A DNA stretch of 64,000 bases, taken from contig CP034980.1 of the NCBI GenBank assembly GCA_004026145.2, positions 13,517,085-13,581,084 on the forward strand, in the 5' to 3' direction. Shown here piece by piece: positions 1 to 14,509 of the stretch (positions within the stretch are counted from its first letter, which is position 1; each line of letters begins with the position of its first letter). The position numbers and the translations under genes are program-made. The notes under the pieces were generated by a model. The model worked only from the letters and a program-made list of their open reading frames with translations, did no database searches and was not told the DNA's origin. Source of the stretch: Takifugu bimaculatus (Eukaryota > Chordata > Actinopteri > Tetraodontiformes > Tetraodontidae).

Positions 1-656
1 TAGGGGGTGAGAGGGTGGGGGAGAGGGGGAGAAGCCGTGGAGGGCCCGATGCAACTGGACCAGATGCAGTGAGAAGAGCGAGGTTTTTGCCCCTACGCTT
101 CATAGAAAACATCATCCTAAATGTATTCCCTGGAGATGAGGGTCTGCAGGAGGTGCCCCCAATGCACAGGGTCCTCAAGTGCCTCCACACAAGTAATCCC
201 ATTCACTGCAGCTCATTACATGGGCAATTAAGTGCTGGGGTGTGGGAGCGTGGTGGGGTTGGGAGGCTGATGGCAAAGAAGTGTGTATATGCTCGTGTAA
301 GTGTATGGAGGGATAACAGAAGCCCATCATTGGTTTCTAAGGCTCCAAACCCCCATCGATGCACTTCACCCAGCTTCTCCTTCACTTGCTGACTGTGCTA
401 CTCCCTCCCCCCAGCTTCTTCACCTGGGCTGGGTCTCTGTGGACACCTGCCTCTCCTAATGAAGATCCATGGCATCATTTCCATTTCTGGAGTCATATCA
501 GACACTGCCAAGCACAAAACAGGCCTGTTTCCTCTGAGGCCTGGAGAGCTGGATAGAATGACACGGGTAAGTGCTCCGGCAGAGGAGGGCAGCTGTGGAG
601 CCTGAAAATGGGATTTGGTCTAGGACTCTGAAGTGGGGGGCTCCGAAGGAGGGGAC

Positions 657-727
657 CTGGTGTTTGGATTGGCCACAATGGCAGCGGTGCAGTACCTCAG
701 CAGCTCCTCGCCACTAATGAGGCTTTT
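657..727 (-). CDS. Candidate exon c of an unrecognised minus-strand gene
   Basis: An exon-like open segment of 71 nt. It is preceded on the minus strand by a long pyrimidine tract ending in CAG and followed by a GT donor after ...ACCAG. The reading begins KSLISGEELLRYC and continues AAIVANPNT. If not spliced, the frame runs on to a stop near 620, so it could also be a terminal exon. Its entry phase (0) is compatible with the exit phase of the candidate exon at 3103-3234. I do not recognise the protein family. A chance open segment remains quite possible. Confidence 0.25.
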
Positions 728-798
728 CTGCAGAAGCGGAGAAGGAAAGAAGGAGGAGGTGGAAGAGAGAAAAGAGGGAAACGGTACCAATACGCACC

Positions 799-839
799 TC
801 ACACACACACCGCCTGCACACACACACACACACACACAT
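799..839. repeat. (CA)n microsatellite
   Basis: Interrupted CA dinucleotide run, broken once by CCGCCTG. Confidence 0.95.
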
Positions 840-3102
840 ACGCTGCATCTGCTGCTAACATGTATCGGTTGCAGGTAAACAACAGCGACCATCCTGTGGT
901 CGTACAGAAACCCAATACATTCCATCAGGATCTGAACAATATCAGACTCGCTGAAGCCGGAACATTCACGTCCTCAAAACAATTTGTTCCACTCTTTAAG
1001 TCGATTCAGTTACATTCATTTTTGTCCCAAGTCTGTTTTCAGTTGAGACCAACTGAACTGTAGATTTTCCACTTTAACCCAATTCAGTCGCACTTGACAC
1101 ATCGACAGCGTTTAGCACAAGTGTGCCGTGAGTTAGCATCTTCCTGTGGCCTCCAGGCTGCCCCAGGCCTGACTATGCGGGTGTATTCCTGCCTGGTAAC
1201 CTGGTAACTGTGAGGGTAAGCCCACTTCCAGCACCCCTTGTGGCCCTAATTAGGAATAAGCAGCGGGTAACGGGAAATGGATTTTATTTCTAAAACCCCC
1301 CCGGCTCACCTTCCTCCTCCCTGTTACTCCATGTGCAGCGAGCGTGCGTGTCTTTCACTACAGTGGTCGAGGCTGTGCTTGTTAACATGTTCTAGCTCAC
1401 TGACTCCTCTCAGCGGGGCAGGTGGGGGGGCAGGGCCTCAGAGACGGGCCAGGTGAGAAAGAGGAAAACAGAAGGGAAAACAAACAAGGTGACACCTCAG
1501 CCGTATCACAGCTGCCTGCTGAAGTGACACACCTGAAAAAGGTCCCGCCCAGTAACTTTAGCTGCTCTCACCCATTCAGTGAGCTGTGGGGAGGCATTAA
1601 ACCAGTATATACCTTTACTGGTGTATGTCATGGAGAAAATAAGGCACATAACATATACCAGTAATATCACAAAAAGGCAGGTGAAAGTTAGTCTTAATTT
1701 AGCTGAAGAGCTTAGAACTTTCAGAAGATGTTACCAAAAAGGCTTCATGACTGCTGCTGATGACGTCGTCGTTTCCCGTCACTGCAAATATGAAGCATGT
1801 TTCATGGTAAATATCTAAAAATGTTGCATGAGGTGTAAATATGGGCTGTTTTTGTGTGGTTGAGGTGGGGGGGGGTTGTGTTTGGTGTCATTTTGCGGGC
1901 CCCTCTGCACTCACCTGGAACCGAGCACTTCCCCTCCCCGAGCCTTATCAGTTCCTGGAGGAAATACCTGCCGCAGGTAAACACGACCCTTCGACCCCTC
2001 GGCCATCCGCTCTCTCCCTCTCTATCTCTGTCCTGGAGCCTGCCTCGGTCTAAATCCCTGGATTAACCAGTCCAGCAAACCCTAAAACCCACCTCCCTCC
2101 TTCAGCTCTGCACACGGCCCCCGTCCACGGCCGGGTCTTCCTCGCCGACCTCCTTAGATGTTGTTCTTCATGCACCGGTGAGGACACCTTTATCTCCCCT
2201 CCTCCATCCCCTCATCCTTCTGTCTCAAATTTAATCTTATCTACATATCACCAGGTGTAACCAAATATCCCCATTATCAAGCAAGGTGTCTTCCAGCTCT
2301 GTTTTGCATTGCCAATGAGTGATTTATTTGGGCAGGAAACTGAGTATAAATGTCATATGTCACACCAAATGCATGGTATTTGTGACAGGAGTTAGCTTCA
2401 TTAGCAATATGATGAATTTCCCAAGCGATCACATTAAAGAACACTTGTGATTAGAATGAGCAGACTCTACTTTTAATGACTTTGGGGTGTGATTAATTTT
2501 ACTACTACAGTATATCTACAGCAGGGGTTCTAATAAATGTGGGGGTGGTGATTTATTTTTAAGAATTGAAGAGGGGTTTTTTTAGTGAAATATGACAACC
2601 GAGTGATGATAGCAGTGCCACGCCCATCTCCATTTCACAGATGACATATGGAGGGTGATGCACATGCAGTGACGGAATATAAGAAAGGACACCAAATCCC
2701 CATAGAAAGTGTAAAAAACCTGAAGTAGTGTGTGTTTGAACTGGTTCTCAGCAGAATGGTGTTCTACCGGTTCTGCTGATACATCAGAAACAAGTTTCCC
2801 AATGACAGGTGGCTCTAAAAGGAAGGAAAATTCACAAAATTCCTTGTCCTGTCCCCAGGACAGAGGCCACGAGTGCTGTCGGCCCAGACCATCCACAGCC
2901 CGCCCCCTCGCAACCCTGCCGGGTCAGGGTTACTCTCTCACCCCTAGGCCACCCCTCCCACAGCCCTCCACCCCTCTCCTCTCCACTGTCACCTGAGCCA
3001 CTCAGGTAAATGCTTGACTTTATTTGATGGATGCGGTTTCCCACGGTGACAGTGATGTACACAGGGCCAGATCCATGGACGCCCCAGCGCCACCCACCCT
3101 AC

Positions 3103-3234
3103 CTCGGTGGAGTCTGGGGCTGAAGTGGTGATTTCCATGCTGATAACCTCGGCGGTGCACCCTTTCTCTTCATGGGCGAAGGAAACTGGAGAGGACAAGA
3201 CATCCTGTGTGACGCACCTGTACGCCTCATCAGA
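3103..3234 (-). CDS. Candidate exon b of an unrecognised minus-strand gene
   Basis: A 132-nt (44-codon) open segment on the minus strand with a good acceptor (pyrimidine-rich tract ending TTTCAG) and a GTAGGG donor after GAG. It enters and leaves in phase 0. The reading starts SDEAYRCVTQDVLSSPV and ends TTSAPDSTE, an ordinary-looking protein composition without low complexity. No family is recognised. It is the best of three exon-like segments in the first 6.4 kb, and all three have mutually compatible phases if joined in minus-strand order. Alternative explanations are chance or a conserved non-coding element. Confidence 0.3.
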
Positions 3235-6200
3235 CTGAAACAATGAGGGCTGTGCAGGAAAACAAGGCCACTCTGATGGCTGCACACTCCAGAATTATAC
3301 ATATTGTAGCTATGCCGCTTTACATTTTGCATATACTGTATGTTGTTATTATTGTATTTGTAAAGTCAGGAGTGCACGGCATGAATCGTGACACCGACTG
3401 GAACAATTGAAGTCAGAGGCACACTGATGTGGGTTTGTTTGAAAACGGATCTGTTTGCTCCAGTTCTGCCGGCTGTCCGTGCAAACTCATCATGATTCAT
3501 CACACAACAATGGCTTCAACAGGGACAACAAACTGCAGACGGTGCTGATTTTGTTTGTTCTCCATTCTCTTTCTCTTTATTTGCTCTGCGTGTTGGCCCC
3601 AGTCGTACGAGCTCAGGAGGTGAGCTATTGTCCGAGTCGCCATTTTGCCATTTGAGCCATTTCCTCATTCTTGTAAATGAGGCGAGCAGTGCTGATGTCC
3701 AACAACTTATATTTGTGTGCTTTAGCCTGGATGGAGAAGACGTGTAACGGTGCTAAAAGTTGTGTCCTTTTCCTCATTACACTGTCAGCTCCTCCCTCTA
3801 TCTCCTCCTCTCTCCTCCTCATCATTAGCAAATAGCACGACATGGAGATAAGCAGGACAATGGCCTGGGTGAAGGCCTGGATCACAGTCGTTTCTTATCT
3901 CTCACCTCATCTGCTGCCTGTGGTGTCTCTGTCAGAGGATGTTGTTAAACCAAGTCAAACACTCAAACATCCTGTGGTATCACCCTGCCCACAGCCCCAA
4001 CATAACACACACACACGCACATTCACGCCATTTATGGCAATTCACACGTGGATGTAGCCTGATCACTGTGGATAGTTCACGGATCCAAGGGACGCTGATG
4101 TGAGGAGAGACCGAGTTGAATGAAAAATGACGGAGTGAAAAGGTCAGATTGTGCCTAGCTTCCACAGTGCTCGTGGACAGTTTTGCTGAAGCTCACGCAC
4201 GTCTCAACTGTATCTCTGTCTCACGCGCACACCGCCTGGCCCACACGGAGGCAGACTCGGAGAGGGCAGGTTAATATCAGGAGCACTTGACAACAATGGT
4301 GCGTTATGAGGTGCTGTGGCGGTAATAAGGTCTTTGTTGGGACTTTAGAGCAGAGCCACATCACATCATTACTCATCCTGGAAGACCAGTTGCCAGTCGG
4401 CATGGCAACCGGGACTTGGCTGAAGCCAGGAACAAGACAAGAATCTCAATGCCCGGAGGAGGAACTCACGGACAAAGAATGTCCTAGTGGAAGGGAAAAG
4501 TTTAGGAGAAGTGGCCATGGCCAGCCTGCACCACTGCTTCTGCACGCCGTCGATAGGAGACCCAAGAAATAACATAAAATGTTCATTACTGATAAGCAGC
4601 TCGACATGCAAAGCGTGAGCACGATTAAACATTGACCTGGAGTCAATGCTCCCCCAACAAAACTCCCCTTCCAGCCAAACTTCCTGTCAGTGTAGATCTA
4701 TGAAGGATTGTAGCCGCAGTGGTCGGAAATCGCTTTGACTCGATCTCGACTCTTCCGCCCATGCTGAGTGTGTGAATGGACAGATTAGCGGTGCACGGTG
4801 CGGTCAGCGGAGGTATGCAGTGGTGAGAGGGTCTTCTCCTGCAGGTTCGCTGGGTGTGATGGGTCAGTGTGGAGCGGTCAGCAGCTGCTGCCTGGCCTAG
4901 GTCCCACAGTTCCCAGGCTGGGGGGATTGACAGGCCAGTAATAAAATCAGGCGCCCTGGTTGGGCTGTGTGCGGCCCATTGTTCCCCCAGTAAGGCCCGC
5001 GGCTGCTGTTTACTTTCTCCCATATGCATTATTCAACGGCACAGGAGCTCCCGGAGAAAGGGGCCCCATTCAGGGATCCTCTTGCCCTTGTTTTGTTTTG
5101 CTAATTTTCAATTAAAATAAACCATCTCTTGCCAGTACCATGGCTGAGTGGGGAAGGAGAGAGGGATACTGTCCCTACCATTTGGGGCCATCTGAAGAGA
5201 TTAGACCAAATGTACTGTGGGATGTATCATTTGTACTGACAGTGATATAGTGGGATTTAATCCCAGACAATGAGGCTTGTTGCTGTTTCAGTTGAGAGCA
5301 TACGTTGGCTTCTTATAGATGTTGTTGTTCACCGTGTTCCCAAGCATGACCTATTTTTGTTTTTCCAAAAGAGCGGATTATAAATGTGAACAAAAATCAA
5401 ATGTTTTTCGCATTTCCAAACATTACAAATGTGGCCCTGGGGGTTGCAACAGGAGGATTCCCATATGGTGGGGCCAAAGTGTAAACCAATCACAAAGACA
5501 ATGACTTCTCAATAATGACTCCCAAAGGCCATTAAATAACACCAGTCTGGACTAATCAATAAGTCCAGTGATAGCTCTCCTTTACAGCCGCCCCTTTCTC
5601 ACAGGAGGGGGGCTGAGCTGCCTTCACCCAGCGTGGGGACAGATGCGGTGACAGTGGGGAGCTAGCAGAGTTAAAGATTCACCTCACATCTGTCGCTTCA
5701 GCCGGGCCTCCGGCTCCCGGTCTGCCCCCGCTGACAGCCCGCCCGCCCTGCCCGCCCGCCTGCCTGACGCCAGGCCTACCTGTGGCTGTGCCGCAGACGG
5801 TCGCTCAGCCCGACCATCTGCCCGGCTTTCTGTGTATCTGATGTCTCGGTAGTGTAGCGTAAAGTTACGGATTGCACACGCGCGCGTGCACACACACGTC
5901 TCTCGTCATCCTGAAATTTAACGCTACAGTTCCAGGCAGATAAAATTTAGACCCTACAGTATAAGCAGAATCCCCAAGTTTAGAACATCACACATGCAGA
6001 AAAACACACTCACTCAGACACACAAGCACACATATATATAAATTACCTCCTAAAAGACTGCGTTACACTCCCGACTGCTCTCAGTTTCCCAATACTCGCT
6101 GAATCTGTCACATGTTGTTAATTACAGACGTTAGCAGCATAAACGCTGTGACATACAGTGTCAGCTAAGCACCGGCGTCCATCTGCAAAGGCCCAACGTC

Positions 6201-6311
6201 GTCCGTTAGTACTCGGTGAGTGGGGATCGGACTATAGAGGGCCTCTTACTGGCTGGGCGCAGTCTGTTCCCCTGCTGGGTGCAGGTGAGCCCTGAATGAA
6301 GCCCCCAGCAC

Positions 6312-6396
6312 CTGCCTTCTTTGTTCACTGGTTGATGGCTTTATGGCATCGAGGGGATCCGTCTGTCTGGCTCTCATAAAGCCAGCGGCGCGAGTC
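6312..6396 (-). CDS. Candidate exon a of an unrecognised minus-strand gene
   Basis: An 85-nt segment between a T-rich acceptor ending TACTAG and a GTGCTG donor after AGGCAG. The open frame includes RQTDPLDAIKPSTSEQRRQ and leaves in phase 0, compatible with candidate exon b at 3103-3234. The acceptor is mediocre and the segment is short, so chance is a real alternative. No family recognised. Confidence 0.2.
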
Positions 6397-7346
6397 CTAG
6401 TAAAAAAGCCGCACTGCTGCCAGAGTATTGTGGGGGGGGGGGGCTGCTCGGGGGCTTCCAGAGTGTCCCAACCGGCCAGAGAGAAAGCCAAGTTTAGCAG
6501 CCACCAAAACTGCTGAACCTACCAAAACACATGTTTAAAAAAAAAACTTAAAAAAAATTCAAATGCAAGACAAGCAGTTTGATAGGCAGCCAAGGCTTTT
6601 AATGAAATCTAATTGTATAATAACTATTTCTAATATATGAACAGAATACAGGAATAAGTCAAATTTAAAGGATATGCATGTGTTTGAAACATTAGCAGCT
6701 CCATCCCCAGTAAAAAATAACAGCTTTTTAACTTTCAGAATGAGTGACAAACAGAGAAACACACAATGAAGCTGCTTAATGAGTGAGGGGAGGGGGCATC
6801 TGCGATTGTACAGAAATGTGCCAACATTAATGTGTAATTTATATGATTTTCTCTAGATATGAAATCTCACCGATAAGCTCAAGCAAATTAAGCGTCTGAA
6901 AGGACGGCCGCATGCAGCTCGGTATTTGAGATTGGGACTTTGAGTGGGAGCATCTTAGAAACCAATTACTGGACAAGAAATAGATCATTATTTTTCTTTG
7001 AGGGCAGGGCTGTGGGGGGTGCAAAGGTAGTCGCTAAAAGGGGAAGAGGGTTTTTTCAAGATTGAGGAGGGAGGGCACAATAAAGACATAATCATCCACC
7101 CTCAACTTTTCCTATCCAACTTTCAGATTTTAATTTGCCGTCTGTGAAGTGGTACCTAATTTACTTTCGCCTCATCCCTTCAATGCACCATTGTTGCTGC
7201 TGCTGAGATTCAGAGCTTCCTCTCTTAGCTCACCTCGGCGTGAAATTGGTTTAATGAAGCTGAAAGGTATGGGGCTCTCACAACACTGTGGATTCCAGTG
7301 ACACTGCTTGATCCTCCCGCCCCTCCCCTCGGCAGGAACACCCCCC

Positions 7347-7381
7347 CACACACACACACACACACACACGCGCGCGCGCGC
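7347..7381. repeat. (CA)n-(CG)n alternating repeat
   Basis: About 23 bp of CA dinucleotides running directly into about 11 bp of CG dinucleotides, a perfectly alternating purine-pyrimidine tract. A similar short CACGCGCGCG-type tract occurs near 5873-5898. Confidence 0.95.
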
Positions 7382-10300
7382 TCCCCCCACCACCCCAACC
7401 CAATGCACCGTCGCATTACGGTGACAATTTATAACACACCCCGCAAAAGATCCTTATCTGGCACATTACATCAGCGCACACAACCGTCCCTTTCGGAGCG
7501 CCAGCTCCGGGGCAAATGTTGAAAGAGGGGAATGCTGATCAGTTTGGGTGTGTGGGACGCGTGGGGCATTTTAGATTAGCAGCTGGATTCAAATGGATGG
7601 CCTGTATTTCATTTGAAGATAAGGGATAAAGTAGACTCACCTGTTTTTCTCACCTCTTCCAATCTGACCCTGTTAAAGGTGTTCTCCTGTTACCGGTCCT
7701 CCTGGGTGTGGTCTCTAATGGGAATGGGGAGGAAGTCCTGTGGGATTATAGTGCGTATGTGCGTACATGTTACATTAATATGATCTCTTCAAGTCATATC
7801 GCTTACTTCTTCCCTTCCCCTCGGAAGACAATTGAGAAGAAATCCACCGAAACCAAATATTCTGGTTTGTACCACTGGCTCCTGGTCGGAGGCCCGTAGT
7901 TAGGGGGGAGACAAGCTGTCTTAGAGCATCCAAAAAGCAAAATATTTAAAGGTTTGTGTAAGGTTACACGTTAGATAAAGAGAAATTATCAATGCGCACA
8001 TTAACCTCGCTTCCTGAAGACACAAGGGAAAATTCTGGTTAAATTTGTCCTACGTAGGATGCAGATTAACCAGGATGTCTTGGATATTATCTTGATCGCC
8101 GTTAGAAAGACGTTGTTTTCACATCCCCATGTGTGCCAGGTGTCCCCATGCTCAGCACGGAGGTTCTCACCTGGCCTTTGCAGCAGTGCAGCGGGCCAGA
8201 GAGGCAGATGTTGGTGTTCACATTTAGAACACATTCAGACAAAACCTGTGCTAGAGCGTTTAAACTACAGCAAAACAATTCTGATGGCAAACCATGCATT
8301 CTAACTAGGTGGACTCGCCGAGCAGGTCCAGTGATACCTAAAGTTCCACTTTACACGAGCAGCGGCCCAGCAACACCGCAGGTGGACGACGTGAACATTC
8401 CTGCCATGAAATGAAGTCTGTGTTGTCTTGGGAAGGTAACAGAAACAGTTCTTCATCTACAGTAATCTGATTACTTCTGGCCTTTAGTCTCAGTCTAATA
8501 TTTTTCCCCCTCTGTTTGTAGAACATTGCGGTGACCAACCCTGAGGATTAATGCCTCTGTGCATGCTTCAACACACCCTTCACACATGGCAGCCTGCGTA
8601 AGACACAGCCTATTCTAATCTCTACAGAAAAACAACCACGAGTGCATTCAATTCACGTTATTCCGTAAAAATTCTAAACATACTCAAATGTGAGCAGGAA
8701 ATGTGAAACACTTTTCTTTTTTTGTTTTTTCATTTGCAGTCTAAAGCTCAGCCGCGTCCCAAAACTGCTCACCGACTGTACCGAGCAACAGAGATGGAAA
8801 AGGCTGTGGGAAGAGGGGCTTTTCCTTACGGTTCTGCGTGTTTTCCAGCCGTAGACACATGTGCACCTACATTCACATGTACAATTTCCAGGAAAACTGG
8901 TTTTTAACTCCTGAATTATTACTCCAAGCTTGTCAACGTATATGGCAGATTGAACTGCCCATCACATTACAGGGACTTAAAGGGATTTCTTAATGTCAAC
9001 TGTCAACAAGAGGAGCAAATAGAACATGCCAAACCTGTTTTAATGTTTATACAGCCACCTGGGTAAGCGTTTAATATCGGAGAAGCCCATTTATAAGTTC
9101 CTGGTACGTAGTCTGACCAGGAAAAAAGTAGAAAGAAGGGCAAGTCCAAAACTATTGAATGGCATAAGAAGACCAGGAAAAGGACAGAGCTGACTCACAA
9201 AGGTTTCTTTACAGCATAATGACACGGACATTATGCTCTAGTCTGGCTGCTGTAGCTTAAAAAAACCCACAAGAAAACGACCCCTTTCACTGTTGTGGCG
9301 CTGCGGCCAGCAGCACGCACTGTTGTTTGTCTTTCCAAAGCCATTGTGGGTGAGGCCACAAACATTAATGCACAAAGTCCCACTTAAAACATCTAATTCA
9401 GTGGGAGACTGTCACTGACTGAGGGGCGCACAAAGCAAAGTCAATTTACAACAATGTGAGGATTTTTTTTTAACAAGTTCATGTTTTTTCAGACACAGCT
9501 AGTCCTGCCATTTTTGCACATTTGGGCAGGCTGAAAAGCATGGAAGAGATTATAAAAAGCATCCAATTCTGTCACATTTACAGAGCTGGTGAATTTTCTT
9601 CCCAGAGTTTTAACCAATCCAAAGTGCCCAGACGGGGGGAGGTTACAGCACGGCGGACCCACAGGAGTGCTATCAGTTTACAAGTAATTATTCAATTATC
9701 AGTAAACACTGTCACTGGAGATACAAAGCCATAGAGAGGATGATACACACTGCTGAATGATTCACTTTTACACCAAGGAGAGATGAAGCACGTGGAAAAG
9801 ATTTTGAGCCACTTGATAGCAGGCCTTGGTCTGAGGTTCAGAATTAATCATTTAAAAAATTGCACATTAAAAAATTAAATCAACTGCACTTAATTGCAGA
9901 TTGATATGAATATAGCACGCAACTCACATTTAACTGAATATAGTGAGAGTGCTCTACTCTGATCTCGGGGGTCTGCACTGACATCACCGCCTTTCACCAC
10001 TAGTGGGAGCTAGTGAACAAAACACGCGAGGCTTAAAGGATCTCTTGGAGGCTCCTAGTGAGACAATATTTGAACAATGATGGAAACCACCATTGATTTT
10101 TACAGGTTTGTTCAATGGCACAAGTTAAGACATGGATAGCCTGATAGATAAATAAATGGCTGAGTTTGCCCCGACAGGCTGCTAGGATCTTGTGATGTCA
10201 TTTGCTCAGCCAGTATACATAAGGCAGAATTAAAAGTGGACACTTATTCAACCATGAAACAAGTGGCTTGTGGCTGATTAAAGTTGGATTGTAGTGTATT

Positions 10301-12820
10301 TTAACCTGAGGTAGAAAGCAATAAACAGTCACACACACCCAGAATGGAAACCCCATGTAGATTTGCCTACCAGTGGTGTGAAGTCACACACCTACCCCAA
10401 AGCCACGGGCCTTCCCTGCTGTACTATATCACCACACAGAGGTTAACAACACAGACACATAAAGGTAAAACCTTTTCTGAGGCTGCCCCGAAGGCCTAAA
10501 TCTGTCCTCAGACAACCTACCGTGAGGTAATGAGGAATTAGAAGAGGAAGAGGGAGGTCTCTGGAAGATTTACCGGTTTTAACTCCTGTTACTGTCACCC
10601 AGAAAGAGTCACTGGCCTGTGGCTAATATTAACTAGGAAAAAGCACTCAGAGAGCGCAGGCCTCCGCCGAGCATGTGCATCTATGCCCAGCCACTGAGAG
10701 ATTTGAAGAGGGGAGTAGTGGACAAACCACCTCAAAAGAATCCAACCTAATGTAGCTCGTTAGCCTGTCGTTCTCACAGAACTCTGAAGGAGCCATTAAA
10801 AGCTCACGTGTGAGGCACTTCTGCTCTATCTTTATCCCCCATCACATTATCATTCAGAAGGTCAGCATTTGACGAGCTCCTCTGGCAAGAAATAACACTT
10901 TTTATGAAAAAAAAAAAAAAAAGTAAAAACGGGCATCAAAAGTTTTTTTCTTTTTTAAATCAAACCAATTAAATGGTCAAGTAATTAGAACGAACCACTT
11001 CTAATAAAACACTTTAAGTTGTTTAGAGCACTTATTTTAATTGAACTCATTAGTGAGCTGCAGTTCACTGGTATGATGCTGGGCTACTAGTATAACAGCT
11101 ACACACCCTGCTTTAAAAATACAAGCCAGATCAGTCGGTCACCATTCCAACATGAACCAAACTAATGGCGACTTAGCTATGTAGACGCAGTTTCACTTTG
11201 AAAACCTGCTTGAGTCTGGTCTCGTTAGGGTGGACGGCAGCATTAGCATCGCGTGTTGTATTTGCATGGGCCCCTGAGATCAAGGCTAAAAGGCTTCTGA
11301 TTGGATGAAAACTGTGAGCGCCAACACCACCTTAATCCGACAGTAGGAAATAACTGAATGTATTTTTGACAATTGAAAATCGAAATCAGTTTTAAAATGC
11401 ACAGAACTCTCTGTATTATGTAATGTGCTCAGAAAACACAGCAAAAATACTGAAGAGTTGTAGCAAACATCAAGAAAAACAAGGTGGGAAATGGATCAAT
11501 GCTGAGACGCTGCTACTGTTTCCCTTTAAAGGTTCTGTAATCACGTTACTACATGGTGGACGTCTGTTTTTAGACGGAACTTGTGTGACAAACCTCTGGA
11601 GCCACTCCTCATTCCTGCTTGCATTTCCTGGATGCAAGGTAAATACCACAAAATTAGAAAGTTGGTTATCTGTCAGTCATTGTATTTGTATTTAATAACA
11701 CCACTCTTGTACATCGCTTCTCCGGCAGGTCTTTGTTCTTTTACATTAACAACATCTTAACAGCCTCATTAAGGTTTTGCCTGCAAGAATGTGACACACA
11801 AAAATAAAAGTGCAAAAATCCCAACCCCAGGTGACAGCGTGATATTGGACGGGTTGTTTTACAGCTCTCCTGCAGCCGTGTGCCGAGGAAAGATGAGCAG
11901 TGTCTCAAGGATGTAAAAGTGGCCCCCCCGTTGTATTTTCTCCCGCGGTTCCTGCGCTGCCGCAACTGTTGCGGCTGAAAAAAACAAAACTCCTGGGTGA
12001 CTCATTCAAACGTCACGCAAACAACCCAAAGAAAGGTGCAGTGATTCGCATGCGGAATGACTGTTGGAACCCGTCACGTGTAAATCTGTAGGGATCTCCA
12101 CCGCATTTACCTTAAGCTACCTAGAACATGTTTACTGGTTATGCGAGGCTGAATGTTCTTCGCTCCCCCCGGGCTGAGTTTGTAGTTTTTGCTTTTTTTT
12201 TTATGAACTAGCAAAGAACTTCAGAGGCGATAATGACTGATAATGACTGACAGGAGAGCCTCTCTCTTGTAGAACATGACGGTACTGCCATGTAGCAGAC
12301 AGGCTCTGTCCCTGGACTGGTATGTACTGTGCAATTACCACAGGAGCTCTGAGCATGCAATAATCAGCAGGTGCCGTACCATTAACTGCGGGGGTGGTGT
12401 TACGAGCAACTTTAAAGAGAGACCCTGACAAAGAAGGTGTCAGATGTCGAGATTTACTTCACCTGACTCATTTTCCCTGCCAGGGTGTTCTCCCAGACCA
12501 GGCCATCCTGACATGGGCAGCGGTGGGTGTGTCCGAGCATGGCAGAATGTGCATAGGTGTGCTTGTAATGTTAAAAATAGGACATGCCTGAGACGCTCGT
12601 GACAAATGCAAATGTTCTTGTTTGCGTCGCGGGCGACCGTGTGAATTTGAGCCTGATTGTGTCTGAGTGTGACACCATGCGTGCAATTGTGGGACACTCT
12701 TTCATCGGCAGGCGAGATGGGCTGACACTGTAAGAATGTGTTTGTACGGGGCTTCGACGCACACGGGTGAAGAATTGTACATGCTTGAAAACACATGAGA
12801 GAGATGCGTGTTTTTCACCG

Positions 12821-12845
12821 TGTGTGCGTGTGTGTGTGTGCGTAT
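12821..12845. repeat. (GT)n microsatellite
   Basis: Short GT-rich dinucleotide run with single interruptions. Confidence 0.85.
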
Positions 12846-13872
12846 CCAGCCATGTCTGCAGGGTGAGGTGGAGGCCGATGCTTTGGCAGCAGGTCTGGCA
12901 CGTCTTTCAGGCCCAAACCTGCAGACAGACAGAGGGAAGGGAGGTAGAAAACAAATAGGTGTGATAGTCTGTCTGCCTCCATGTGATATGCTTCGCTTGT
13001 TCACCAACGTTGAAAACTTGATGAATTCAAGGGCAGGCGAAGATGGCGCCCTCTCCTTTTTAAGGGTTCTATCATTATGTTGGGCCAGGGAGCTGAAATT
13101 TATTCAAATTTCTAATCTCGCTCGCATTTTCACTTTGTTCCCGTCGTTGTTACATTTATACGGCTTTGTTTTGTTCCACCGTTTCAGTCAGGCACATCAC
13201 CGCTGATGAGCACATTGTGTTCCAGCAGTCGAACGTTTCAGGAATGTGTCCAAAGCGTCTGCGCGGTGCCCGTTTTCAGCAGCCCGACATGGCTACCTCT
13301 CAGACCGTCGGCGCAGTTTAGCAGATATTCTGACTTAATCTTCCACAAATGTGGTTTTATCTCACCATATTCAGCCTGTTGCCACTCAGACCGCCGTCTC
13401 CGCTCCTCAGTCATCGGGTGGTTTTAGCAGAGTATGAACGAGATTATGGGGTACATTTTGAAATTAAGTCAAACCTCTGCAGAGGATATAGTCAGATAAA
13501 AGGATTTCCTGAATAACATCCAGGTAATACCTGCACCTACACGAGAACACTTCTAAAGAGGGTATGTGTCCCCTCTGGCGGTAAATCACTCCGCATTGTG
13601 ACCACAGTACAAAAGTGATGTTGGAGAGTGTATCAACTCCATAAAATCAAAGGAAATCTCCATTCAGCGCCGATAAAAGAAGGCCTTAGCCGACTATCAG
13701 GACAGTGCCGGTTACAGAAAGAGAGAATGGATTAAGAGAGAAAACAGAAGAGAGAAAAGTGCACAGGTGAACTCCTGTATCTGCGAAGGTTTGCTCAGCT
13801 GTGTGCTATTCTTTTCTGCACCCCACCCAGTAACCAAAGGCTGGGATATTTTTCCATTTCGCTCCTTTCCAC

Positions 13873-13892
13873 CCTCTCTCTCTCTCTCTCTC
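13873..13892. repeat. (CT)n microsatellite
   Basis: Uninterrupted CT dinucleotide run of about 20 bp inside a longer pyrimidine-rich tract. Confidence 0.9.
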
Positions 13893-14476
13893 GCCCTCTC
13901 CCTCTTTAATATTTGCACAGGTGAGATGACAGCAGTCCAATACATGTGGGTGGGAGACTTGAAAGTCAGGTTTCGCTGGCTGTAGTTGAAGAACTGTAGA
14001 TGGATGGAGATCTGATGGCAGAGGCCGAGCCAGCCTTTTGTCTGGACAGACAGACAGCAAACATGCAAACACAAAAACCAAAGCAGAAAGTCTCTCAACA
14101 AGCACTCAAAACATCGTTAGTCAGGATGAACTCTGGACCGGAGAACCGACACAAGTCGCCGTGAAGCGCCGCGTGTTGGACGCAGAGCTGTCACGCGGTG
14201 AATGAAGGGAGTTACCGAAGCACAGGGCAGGTGGAGCAGTACAGGTGTCACACTGGGTGGGACGGTTTTTGCTCCCAGAGACCGAAAGATCAAGGTGAGG
14301 CAGAGTGAGCAGGTAACCCAAGCCACCATGTGCCAGGGTTTCACGTGTTCTCCTCATTGTCTTAAGAGGCTGAAGCTCAGGTTTCTGCTTCCTGGGAAAT
14401 GGGGGCCGAGGGCCACAACCCACCACCTCACCCAGTCAAACCCTGGAGCTCCCACCCCATCCAAAGGTGCCAAGGT

Positions 14477-14477
<1 letters not shown>

Positions 14478-14508
<31 letters not shown>
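14478..14508. repeat. (CA)n microsatellite
   Basis: Uninterrupted CA run of about 31 bp. It encodes the HTHTHT stretch of a long but spurious plus-strand frame through this region. Confidence 0.95.
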
Positions 14509-14509
<1 letters not shown>

